A stretch of 17,270 bases of DNA. Source: an uncultured Lachnospiraceae bacterium. GTDB lineage: Bacteria > Bacillota_A > Clostridia > Lachnospirales > Lachnospiraceae. The stretch spans positions 1 to 17,270 of the forward strand of contig CAJUGZ010000055.1 of assembly GCA_910585855.1 (NCBI GenBank), written 5' to 3'. Shown piece by piece: positions 8,316 to 15,433 of this stretch (position 1 is its first letter; every line of letters begins with the position of its first letter). The notes beneath the pieces are model-generated. The model was not told the origin of the DNA, did not search any database, and saw nothing but the letters and a program-made list of their open reading frames with translations. A program made the position numbers and the translations under genes.

Positions 8316-8321
8316 TATAAT
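8316..8321 (+). promoter_or_regulatory. Probable -10 box for the nucleotidyltransferase gene
   Basis: A consensus TATAAT stands alone about 100 nt upstream of the gene in a T-rich region. No convincing -35 box is present 17 bp upstream (CTTTTA at 8293-8298). Transcription from here would include the family A fragment in the leader. The ribosome site AGGAGG at 8410-8415 is ideal. Confidence 0.45.
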
Positions 8322-8340
8322 GGACTTAGAAATTTTTGAA

Positions 8341-8398
8341 AACTAAGCGCAAGCGGGCTTGGTCTAGACTTTGCTTCGATTCCATCGTCCGGTTCAGC
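8341..8398. repeat. Degenerate end fragment of family A repeat
   Basis: ACTAAGCGCAAGCGGGCTTGG followed by TCTAGAC and, after diverged bases, GGTTCAGC matches the right end of copy A1 (4815-4860), with point changes and an insertion of about 12 nt. The rest of the element is missing and its stem partner is gone, so this is a decayed remnant. It lies in the probable 5' leader of the nucleotidyltransferase gene, ending 22 nt before its start codon. Confidence 0.6.
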
Positions 8399-8420
8399 AA
8401 AAAAATAATAGGAGGAAATT

Positions 8421-9452
8421 ATGATAATCGATCAAATTAAGAAAAAACTGCAGTCAAAAGAATATGATTTTTTAAGACAAGAACAAAGACTTGGCAATCA
8501 TATCATTCTTTTAACACTTGGAGGCAGTCATGCTTATGGAATGGAAAAAGAGAGTTCTGATTTGGATATACGGGGGATTGCATTAAATCAAAAACAGGAA
8601 ATTTTATTAGGAAAGGATTTTGAACAAATTGTAGATAAAAGTACGGATACTACGATTTATTCATTTCAGAAAATGCTTCAGTTATTAACGGCAAATAATC
8701 CGAATACAGTTGAAATTTTAGGCTGTAAACCGGAGCATTATCTGTATTTATCCAAGATCGGAGAAGAATTGTATCAGAATCGAAAGATGTTTCTTTCTAA
8801 GATTTGTATTCATACCTTTGCCGGTTATGCAGGAAGTCAGCTTCGGCGAATGGAAAATAAAGCGGCAAGATGGATTGATCAGTCACAGAGGGAAGCACAT
8901 ATTTTAAAAAGTATTCAAAATGCAGAGTATGATTTTCAGACCAGATATTTTCCAAAAGAAGAGGGAAGTATTCGGCTTTATATCGATCAAGCTGTTCATA
9001 AAGAGTATGAAAGCGAAATTTTTATGGATGTGAATCTCAAACATTATCCTTTAAGGGATTGGACAGGGATGTGGAATGAGATGAAGTCGATTGTCAGCAG
9101 TTATAATAAAATCGGGAAGCGAAATGAACATGCCGCCAGTCATGATAAATTGGGCAAGCATATGGCACATTTAATTCGGCTTTATATGATGTGTATTGAT
9201 TTATTGGAAAAAGAAGAAATTATTACTTATCGGGCGAAAGAACATACACTGTTGATGCAGATTCGAAACGGAGAATATTTAGATAAAAATCATCAGCCTT
9301 CTGCGGAGTTTTATGATCTGCTAAATGAATATGAAAAACGGTTTGAATATGCAAAGGTTCATACTTCTCTTCCAGATATGCCCGATTATAAAAGAATTGA
9401 GGAATTTCGAATGGATATTAATGAAAAGATTGTAAAGGGAATGATTTTTTAG
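8421..9452 (+). CDS. Predicted nucleotidyltransferase, RlaP/YcgL type (polymerase beta superfamily)
   Basis: The 343-residue protein carries the minimal nucleotidyltransferase signature near its N-terminus: G34-G35-S36 in LGGSHAYG, then D47 and D49 in SSDLDIRG, the metal-binding pair of polymerase beta-fold enzymes. Length and the motif spelling fit the family that includes B. subtilis YcgL and the RNA-ligase-associated RlaP proteins, which are predicted to act in RNA repair or end modification. No RNA ligase gene is adjacent here, so any repair role is only a suggestion. The start follows an ideal AGGAGG site. The gene is transcribed alone and is bracketed by family B repeats (7980-8278 and 9491-9640), a setting that could allow gain, loss or duplication by recombination. 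Confidence 0.85.
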   Translation: MIIDQIKKKLQSKEYDFLRQEQRLGNHIILLTLGGSHAYGMEKESSDLDIRGIALNQKQEILLGKDFEQIVDKSTDTTIYSFQKMLQLLTANNPNTVEILGCKPEHYLYLSKIGEELYQNRKMFLSKICIHTFAGYAGSQLRRMENKAARWIDQSQREAHILKSIQNAEYDFQTRYFPKEEGSIRLYIDQAVHKEYESEIFMDVNLKHYPLRDWTGMWNEMKSIVSSYNKIGKRNEHAASHDKLGKHMAHLIRLYMMCIDLLEKEEIITYRAKEHTLLMQIRNGEYLDKNHQPSAEFYDLLNEYEKRFEYAKVHTSLPDMPDYKRIEEFRMDINEKIVKGMIF

Positions 9453-9490
9453 ATAATTGGGAAAATACATGGAATTAGGCTTTTTAGAGA

Positions 9491-9640
9491 TTAGGATGCT
9501 GCCGGAGGGGGTGGTTTTCACCGAACGCAGGAGGCGGTTGAATTACGGTAGAAATGATGTTTTATTACAGAATAAGTTTTCAGTAATGTTTGGATGTCGT
9601 AAAATCAAAATGTTATCCTTTTTTAAGTTTATAAGTTTAT
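9491..9640 (+). repeat. Family B repeat, copy B2 (hairpin deleted)
   Basis: This copy aligns with B1 from TAGGATGCTGCCGGA through TTTTCACCG.ACGCA.GAGGCGG. It then jumps directly to the B1 sequence after the hairpin (GGTAGAA..T..TTTTATTAC), so about 107-110 nt covering the stem-loop are absent. The 3' tail (GTAAAATCAAAAT through TTTTTTAAGTTTATAAG) matches B1 with about three mismatches. The copy begins 39 nt after the nucleotidyltransferase stop codon, in the same orientation as B1. A small ORF running through it (9457-9645) is not a credible gene. Confidence 0.8.
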
Positions 9641-9662
9641 TTTAGGAAAAATGCAATAGGAA

Positions 9663-9691
9663 TTGCATGGATTAGAAAGTTGTGCTATAAT
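9663..9691 (+). promoter_or_regulatory. Strong promoter for the SNF2-rimO-pgsA operon
   Basis: TTGCAT (9663-9668) and TATAAT (9686-9691) are spaced 17 bp. TG at 9683-9684 makes an extended -10 element. Transcription would start near 9698, giving an A-rich leader of about 84 nt before the first gene. It is the best promoter match in the window. Confidence 0.8.
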
Positions 9692-9781
9692 TCGATTTGT
9701 GAAAACCAGAGAGAAGGATAAAAAAAATAAAAGGAAAAAGTAAAAGAAAAATAAATAAAGGAAGAGTAAGCTAAAAACAAT

Positions 9782-12700
9782 ATGATTAATATACATGATA
9801 TTGAAGAGGCATGTTATAAGCCAAGTATACCAAAAACCTATCAACTATATCAGAATGGGTATGTAAAAAAGTTGGAGGTGCAAAACAATTATCCTTTTAT
9901 AAATGTTTCTGCACAGGTAAAAGGAAGCTGCAGAGATCCCTATTGGGTGATGGTTTCAGTGGATGAATTAGAAAATCGAATTTTAGATTATCACTGTGAT
10001 TGTCCTGCCTATGAGGAGTATGACGGATTGTGCAAACACTGCGGTGCGGTGCTGCTTGCCTATGTAATGCAGCGAAACAGCGGACGTGGTGCGGCGGGGA
10101 CGGTTCGAGCCGCAAAGGATGGAGCACTTGTGACCAGTGACATGGTAAAAAGTATGCTGAGTTATTATGGACTACAGCAAAAGATACCTTTGTGGCAGTC
10201 AGAGATTTATGGAAAAGTAAAATTAATTCCGATTTTAAACTATAGAAGCGGTTCAGTGTATTTGGAGTTTAAAATTGGGGTGTCGAAATTATATATAGTG
10301 AAAAATATTTCTGAATTTGTAGATTCAGTTGAACATTCTTTGGAATATACTTATGGAAAAGGGTTATCCTTTTATCATACAAAGGAAACTTTTACAGAAG
10401 AGAGCAGACCGTTTGTTGAGTTTATCTGTCAGGCAGTGCAGTCAGATGATGTTTCTTATAATTCTTATGCTTATGACAGAGGTTTTCGATATCGTATGAT
10501 TTTATTAAAAGGGTTTACATTGGATTATTTTATTTCTCTTATGGTTGGAAAAACATTGGAGTTTAATTTGCATGAGGAAATAAAATCCTATCTGGTGCAA
10601 AGGAAAAATCCCCCTTCTATTTTAAAAATTAAAGAAGAAAAGGCAGGAGTTTTTTTGGAGTTAAGCCGGTATAGTGCATTTGAAGGGGCAGAATATATCT
10701 ATTATTTATATTCAGGTACTCTTTATATTACAAAAAAGACAGAGCGGGAGTTATTAAATTCGTTTCGAGCTTGTTTTAACAGTGCAAAAGACAGAAGGGT
10801 TTTTATTGCAAAACAGGAACTTCCTATTTTTTGCAGAGAGCTGCTGCCTATTTTAAAAGAGCAGTATGAGGTTTTGCCGGAGGCGTTTGATGAATCGCTT
10901 TATCTTCCGCAAAAGGCTGTTTATGAGATTTATTTAGATATGCCGCAGGAAGATGAAATTCAGGCAAAAGTTTATGCCATATATCAAGAACAAAAATATA
11001 ATTTATTGAAAGAGGCAGAGATAGAAGAGAATCGGGATATTCGAGGAGAATATGCTGTTATACAGGCGTTAAAACAGTTTTTTAATGCTTATGATGAAAA
11101 TGTATTTATTCTTTCTGATAATGAGGAACGTTTGTATTCTTTTTTATCGGAAGGAATTTTGGAACTGCATAATTATGGAGAAGTACATATTTCAGAAAGG
11201 ATTCGAAAATTAAAGATTTTATCAGCACCTCGTATTACGATTGGAGTAAATATTGAAGGGAATCTGCTGGAATTTGCTATGCAGTCAGAGGATATGTCAT
11301 TAGAGGAACTGGCAGAGATTTTATCTAGATACAGTCAAAAACAGCGTTATTATCGTTTAAAAAACGGTACATTTTTTCAGGCAGGAGAGGAATTAGACGG
11401 GGCGATTTCTATTGTAAAAACATTGCAGCTAAAACAAAAAGATCTGCAGAAAGGGAAAATTGCTGTACCAAAGTATCGAGCCCTTTATTTGGACGGAGTT
11501 GCAAGAGAGCTTGGGTTGGATTTTAAAAGGGATCGGAATTTTAAAAATCTGGTGCGCAATATGAAAACGGCAGAAGAAAATGATTTTGAAATACCAAGTT
11601 CTTTGGATACTATTTTGCGAAACTATCAGAAATCTGGATTTTTATGGTTAAAAACGCTACTGTATAATGGATTTGGCGGAATTCTTGCTGATGATATGGG
11701 GCTTGGAAAGACACTTCAGGTGATTGCATTATTACAGTCTGTCTATGAAGAACAAAAGGAAAAGTTAAAAACCAATCAACTGTTTGCTTTAATTGTAGCT
11801 CCTGCTTCTTTGGTCTATAATTGGAAAAAAGAGATGGAACAGTTTGCACCAGATCTTTCAGTCGTTATGCTGACAGGAACGGCAGCCGAGCGAAAAGCAA
11901 AATTAGAACAGTCATTGCCGGAGCAGATTTTTATTACTTCTTATGATTTATTAAAACGGGATTTGTCGGAATATCAGCAGAGAAATTTTCAGATTCAGGT
12001 TATTGATGAGGCGCAGTATATTAAAAATGCTGCTTCACAGGCAGCAAAAGCAGTAAAAAGTATTTTTGCAGGATTTAAAGTTGCATTGACTGGTACGCCA
12101 ATTGAAAATCGTTTAAGTGAGTTGTGGAGTATTTTTGATTATTTGATGCCCGGATTTTTATATCATTATTTAAAGTTTCGTCAGGAGTTTGAAATACCGA
12201 TTACAGGAAATGGCAATTTAGAAGCAAAGGAACGGTTAAGACGGATGATACAGCCGTTTGTTCTTCGTCGATTAAAGAAGGATGTGCTGACGGATTTGCC
12301 GGATAAGCTGGAAAAGGTGGTCTATGCCAGTTTGGAAGGTGAGCAGAAAGAATTGTACTTAGCACATGTTGGACGTTTAAAGTTATTTTTAGAGAAACAG
12401 TCGGAAGCAGAATTAAATACGGCAAAACTTTATGTGCTGTCTGAACTGACTAAGCTGCGTCAGCTTTGCTGCAATCCTTCCCTGCTTTATGAGGACTGTC
12501 AGGCAAATTCGGCAAAATTAGAACTATGTATAGAAATGATTCGAACAGCAGCAGAAGGCGGACATAAAGTTTTAGTATTTTCACAATTTACCAGCAATTT
12601 TGAATTATTAGAAAAACGACTCGAAGAGGAACAATTGTCTTGGTATCGACTGACTGGGGCGACAAAAAAAGAAGAGCGGATTGTTTTGGTAGAACAGTTT

Positions 12701-13018
12701 AATCAAAATCAAGTGCCAGTTTTTCTGATTTCATTAAAAGCAGGGGGAACAGGACTAAATCTTACGGCAGCAGATATTGTGATTCATTATGATCCTTGGT
12801 GGAATTTTGCTGTGCAGAATCAGGCAACCGATCGGGTGCATCGAATTGGACAAAAAAATGTGGTTACTGTTTATAAATTGATTATAAAAGATACGATTGA
12901 GGAGAAGATTATTGCGCTTCAGGAACAAAAGAGAGATTTGGCAGAGCAGGTATTAGGAGGAAAAGGGATGGATACGATTCATTTTAGCAAAGAAGAACTG
13001 TTAGAACTGCTGAAATAG
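9782..13018 (+). CDS. SWIM zinc-finger SNF2-family helicase/ATPase
   Basis: This 1078-residue protein has an N-terminal SWIM zinc finger with ligands C72, C74, C84 and H86 (CDCPAYEEYDGLCKHC), a large central region of the bacterial SNF2-associated type, and a C-terminal SF2 motor. The motor shows Walker A DDMGLGKT (K643), the DEAQ box at 742-745, TGTPIENR near 769, and the C-terminal helicase lobe with LVFSQFTSNFE, SLKAGGTGLNL and DRVHRIGQ near 1020. It is expected to be an ATP-driven DNA or nucleoprotein translocase. The cellular role of the bacterial family is not well defined. The ATG is the first possible start, since an in-frame stop lies 5 codons upstream. Its ribosome site (GGAAGA at 9760-9765) is poorly spaced, suggesting weak translation. 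It heads the operon with rimO, 23 bp downstream. Confidence 0.93.
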   Translation: MINIHDIEEACYKPSIPKTYQLYQNGYVKKLEVQNNYPFINVSAQVKGSCRDPYWVMVSVDELENRILDYHCDCPAYEEYDGLCKHCGAVLLAYVMQRNSGRGAAGTVRAAKDGALVTSDMVKSMLSYYGLQQKIPLWQSEIYGKVKLIPILNYRSGSVYLEFKIGVSKLYIVKNISEFVDSVEHSLEYTYGKGLSFYHTKETFTEESRPFVEFICQAVQSDDVSYNSYAYDRGFRYRMILLKGFTLDYFISLMVGKTLEFNLHEEIKSYLVQRKNPPSILKIKEEKAGVFLELSRYSAFEGAEYIYYLYSGTLYITKKTERELLNSFRACFNSAKDRRVFIAKQELPIFCRELLPILKEQYEVLPEAFDESLYLPQKAVYEIYLDMPQEDEIQAKVYAIYQEQKYNLLKEAEIEENRDIRGEYAVIQALKQFFNAYDENVFILSDNEERLYSFLSEGILELHNYGEVHISERIRKLKILSAPRITIGVNIEGNLLEFAMQSEDMSLEELAEILSRYSQKQRYYRLKNGTFFQAGEELDGAISIVKTLQLKQKDLQKGKIAVPKYRALYLDGVARELGLDFKRDRNFKNLVRNMKTAEENDFEIPSSLDTILRNYQKSGFLWLKTLLYNGFGGILADDMGLGKTLQVIALLQSVYEEQKEKLKTNQLFALIVAPASLVYNWKKEMEQFAPDLSVVMLTGTAAERKAKLEQSLPEQIFITSYDLLKRDLSEYQQRNFQIQVIDEAQYIKNAASQAAKAVKSIFAGFKVALTGTPIENRLSELWSIFDYLMPGFLYHYLKFRQEFEIPITGNGNLEAKERLRRMIQPFVLRRLKKDVLTDLPDKLEKVVYASLEGEQKELYLAHVGRLKLFLEKQSEAELNTAKLYVLSELTKLRQLCCNPSLLYEDCQANSAKLELCIEMIRTAAEGGHKVLVFSQFTSNFELLEKRLEEEQLSWYRLTGATKKEERIVLVEQFNQNQVPVFLISLKAGGTGLNLTAADIVIHYDPWWNFAVQNQATDRVHRIGQKNVVTVYKLIIKDTIEEKIIALQEQKRDLAEQVLGGKGMDTIHFSKEELLELLK

Positions 13019-13041
13019 AGTGATTAGAAAGGATTTTATCG

Positions 13042-14367
13042 ATGAAAGTATTATTCATATCGCTTGGATGTGATAAAAATTTGACAGACAGTGAAGCGAT
13101 GCTGGGGCTTTTAAATCAGGCAGGTTATACGATAACAGATGATGAACAGGAAGCGGAGGTAATTGTGGTAAATACCTGCAGCTTTATTCATGATGCAAAG
13201 GAGGAAAGCATCAATACCCTGTTAGAGATGGGACAGCTAAAAGAAACTGGAAGCTGTAAGGCTTTAATTGCTGCAGGATGTTTGGCACAGCGGTATCATA
13301 AGGAGATTTTTAAGGAAATCCCGGAGGTGGACGGAATTGTTGGGACAGCTTCTTATGATGAGATTGTTTCTGTGGTAGAAGCGGCATTAAAAAAGCAAAA
13401 AGCACAGGCATTAGAGCCTCTTAATCGTCTTCCGGCAGCAGGAGGGAAAAGACTTTTGACTACCGGCGGCTGGTATGCCTATCTAAAGATTGCCGAGGGA
13501 TGTGATAAACATTGTACGTATTGTATTATTCCAAAGATTCGTGGAGAATATCGCAGTATTCCTATGGAAGAGCTGATTTTGCAGGCAAAAGAACTGGCAG
13601 ATCAGGGAGTGAAAGAATTGATTTTAGTGGCACAGGAAACTACGGTTTACGGACAGGATCTCTATGGAAAGAAAATGCTTCCTGTGCTGTTAAAAGAGTT
13701 GGCAAAACTGCAGGGGATTGTTTGGATTCGTCTTCTTTATTGCTACCCGGAAGAGATTACAGAGGAATTGATTCAGGTGATCAAAACTGAAAAAAAGATT
13801 TGTCATTATTTAGATCTGCCGATTCAACATGCTAATGATGAGATTTTAAAGCGAATGGGCAGAAAGACAAATCAAAAGCAGTTAGTAGAAAAAATCAAAA
13901 GGCTGCGGGAAGAGATTCCCGATTTGGTGCTTCGAACCACACTGATTGCCGGATTTCCCGGAGAAACAAAAGAGCAGCATAGGGAAGTGCTGGAATTTGT
14001 AGATACAATAGAGTTTGAAAGGCTTGGAGTATTTTCTTATTCGGCAGAGGAAGATACTCCGGCAGCACTTTTTCCAAATCAGGTTTCGGAGGAGGAAAAA
14101 GAGGCTTGGCGGGATGAGATTATGGAATTGCAGCAGGAGATTGCATTTGAACAGGCACAAAGCCGAATCGGAGAACAGTTTACAGTCTTAATTGAAGGAA
14201 AGATTTCTGGAGAGGATGCCTATATCGGACGTTCCTATATGGATGCGCCAAATGTAGACGGTTATGTATTTGTAAATACAAAAGAAGAGCTTTTTTCCGG
14301 GGATTTTGTACAGGTGCGTATTACAGGTGCAGCAGAATATGATTTGATAGGAGAGATAGAAGAATGA
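13042..14367 (+). CDS. rimO: Ribosomal protein S12 methylthiotransferase RimO
   Basis: This 441-residue radical-SAM enzyme adds a methylthio group to the conserved aspartate of ribosomal protein S12. The N-terminal UPF0004 domain has its cluster cysteines at C10 (SLGCDKN), C46 (NTC) and C80 (AAGCLAQRY). The radical-SAM CxxxCxxC is C154, C158 and C161 in EGCDKHCTYC. A TRAM domain fills the C-terminus (about 380-441). The spelling SLGCDKN and GCLAQRY favours RimO over the related tRNA enzyme MiaB. AAAGGA precedes the ATG. Its last 4 bases overlap the pgsA start (ATGA), showing translational coupling. Confidence 0.95.
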   Translation: MKVLFISLGCDKNLTDSEAMLGLLNQAGYTITDDEQEAEVIVVNTCSFIHDAKEESINTLLEMGQLKETGSCKALIAAGCLAQRYHKEIFKEIPEVDGIVGTASYDEIVSVVEAALKKQKAQALEPLNRLPAAGGKRLLTTGGWYAYLKIAEGCDKHCTYCIIPKIRGEYRSIPMEELILQAKELADQGVKELILVAQETTVYGQDLYGKKMLPVLLKELAKLQGIVWIRLLYCYPEEITEELIQVIKTEKKICHYLDLPIQHANDEILKRMGRKTNQKQLVEKIKRLREEIPDLVLRTTLIAGFPGETKEQHREVLEFVDTIEFERLGVFSYSAEEDTPAALFPNQVSEEEKEAWRDEIMELQQEIAFEQAQSRIGEQFTVLIEGKISGEDAYIGRSYMDAPNVDGYVFVNTKEELFSGDFVQVRITGAAEYDLIGEIEE

Positions 14368-14909
14368 ATTTGCCTAATAAACTTACAGTGCTTCGGGTCA
14401 TTATGATTCCCTTTTTTGTATTGTTTTTATTGTCCGGGATTGGCGGAGAAGCCGGAAAATGGATTGCGCTGGTATTGTTTGTAATTGCCAGTTTAACCGA
14501 TCTTTTGGATGGAAAGATTGCCAGAAAATATAATCTGGTTACTAATTTTGGAAAATTTATGGATCCGCTGGCAGATAAACTTTTGGTTTGTTCTGCTTTG
14601 ATCTGTTTTGTGGAACTCGGAAAGCTTCCTGCTTGGATGGTAATTGTGATTATTAGCCGGGAATTTATTATCAGCGGATTTCGTCTGATTGCAGCAGATA
14701 ATGGAGTAGTGATTGCAGCAAGCTATTGGGGAAAGTTTAAAACTACTTTTCAGATGGTAATGATTGTGTTGTTAATTGCGGATTTACCGGGGAAATGGAT
14801 GAGATATTTGACACAGGGGATTATTTGGATTGCACTTGGTTTGACAGTAATTTCTTTGGTGGATTATTTAGTAAAGAATTGGAAAGTGATGCAGGAAGGG
14901 GGACGCTGA
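14364..14909 (+). CDS. pgsA: CDP-diacylglycerol-glycerol-3-phosphate 3-phosphatidyltransferase PgsA
   Basis: This 181-residue integral membrane enzyme makes phosphatidylglycerol phosphate from CDP-diacylglycerol and glycerol 3-phosphate, the committed step to anionic phospholipids. The CDP-alcohol phosphotransferase motif is complete: D46, D49-G50, A53-R54, G63, D67 and D71. Several hydrophobic helices span the protein, and it opens with the family-typical NLPNKLTVLRV. It overlaps rimO by 4 bp. The 3' end is odd: the last codons (GGR) and the TGA stop lie inside the end of the family A repeat A2, in GGGGGACGCTGA, a sequence also present at the A1 boundary. The repeat has therefore supplied the C-terminus. 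The catalytic part is unaffected. Confidence 0.96.
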   Translation: MNLPNKLTVLRVIMIPFFVLFLLSGIGGEAGKWIALVLFVIASLTDLLDGKIARKYNLVTNFGKFMDPLADKLLVCSALICFVELGKLPAWMVIVIISREFIISGFRLIAADNGVVIAASYWGKFKTTFQMVMIVLLIADLPGKWMRYLTQGIIWIALGLTVISLVDYLVKNWKVMQEGGR

Positions 14910-15075
14910 AATCGAAAGGAAGGTCTATTCCGGGCTCGCTTGCGCTTAGCATTTCCTATTTCCACATAGCGGACACATAAAACGCTAAAACACAGCAATA
15001 CAATGTCTAAGTGCCGACGGGAAATGATGACCCTGCATAGACCTTCCTTTCGATTTCAGCTGTGACTACCAGCCG
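14897..15075 (+). repeat. Family A structured repeat, copy A2
   Basis: A perfect 24-bp terminal stem (14905-14928 with 15037-15060) encloses a 108-nt core that matches the inverse of A3 with about four differences. The copy is inverted relative to A1 and A3 on the + strand. Its GGGGGACGC end overlaps the pgsA coding end, and its other flank (CTACCAGCCG) matches the A1 flank. It has no T-run, so any terminator role would not be of the intrinsic type. Confidence 0.9.
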
Positions 15076-15149
15076 TAAAGGCGTATTGTTGCAGGAGGTA
15101 CGTAGCTAAAATTTGAAGGAAAGTTTGTGCAGAATTATTATTTTTTAGT

Positions 15150-15176
15150 CTGGAGTATACAACTAGAAGCCGAATA
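15150..15176. repeat. Partial family A left flank
   Basis: CTGGAGTATACAACTAGAAGCCG preceded by TTTTTTAG closely resembles TTGGAGTATACAGCCGAAAGCC at 15245-15266, the left flank and start of copy A3. No core or right arm follows, so this looks like a truncated copy end or a short tandem duplication of the flank. The rest of the 15076-15241 spacer holds nothing I recognise. Confidence 0.4.
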
Positions 15177-15241
15177 GAAATTGATGTAAAGTTATCATTT
15201 TCTGTTAAGACTTTATATTACAGCAAGCTTTTTATTTTTTC

Positions 15242-15420
15242 GGTTTGGAGTATACAGCCGAAAGCCCAAGGGAGTGCTATGCAGGGTCATCATTTCTCGT
15301 CGGCACTTAGACATTGTATTGCTGTGTTTTAGCGTTTTATGTGTCCGCTATGTGGAAATAGGAAATGCTAAGTGCAAGCGGGCTCGGAATAGCACTCCCG
15401 TGGGCTTTCGGCGTCCTCCT
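15242..15420. repeat. Family A structured repeat, copy A3
   Basis: The 24-nt arms (15257-15280 and 15389-15412) pair except for one A-G position, around a 108-nt core nearly identical to A2 inverted. Relative to A2, both arms changed together at seven base pairs. The core contains two crossing helices: CATTTC (15290-15295) with GAAATG (15362-15367), and CACTTAG (15304-15310) with CTAAGTG (15368-15374). The GGACGC end lies 14 nt past the cinA stop codon, read on the minus strand. Confidence 0.9.
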
Positions 15421-15433
15421 CATCAAAAAAATA

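Noticed and set aside
9457..9645. 62-codon ORF after the nucleotidyltransferase gene
   Set aside because: It runs through the B2 repeat and its AT-rich tail, and is not preserved in B1.
14905..15060. A2 as a standard Rho-independent terminator for pgsA
   Set aside because: The stem encloses a 108-nt core and is not followed by a T-run (TGTGACTACC follows).
4704..15420. Family A as a MITE mobilised by terminal inverted repeats
   Set aside because: The terminal stems differ between copies in a compensated way, which is unlike the conserved ends a transposase recognises; no flanking target duplication was evident by eye. Mobility by another route is not excluded.
4704..15420. CRISPR array
   Set aside because: The repeats are dispersed between genes, about 170 bp long and inverted relative to each other; there is no regular spacer pattern and no cas gene.
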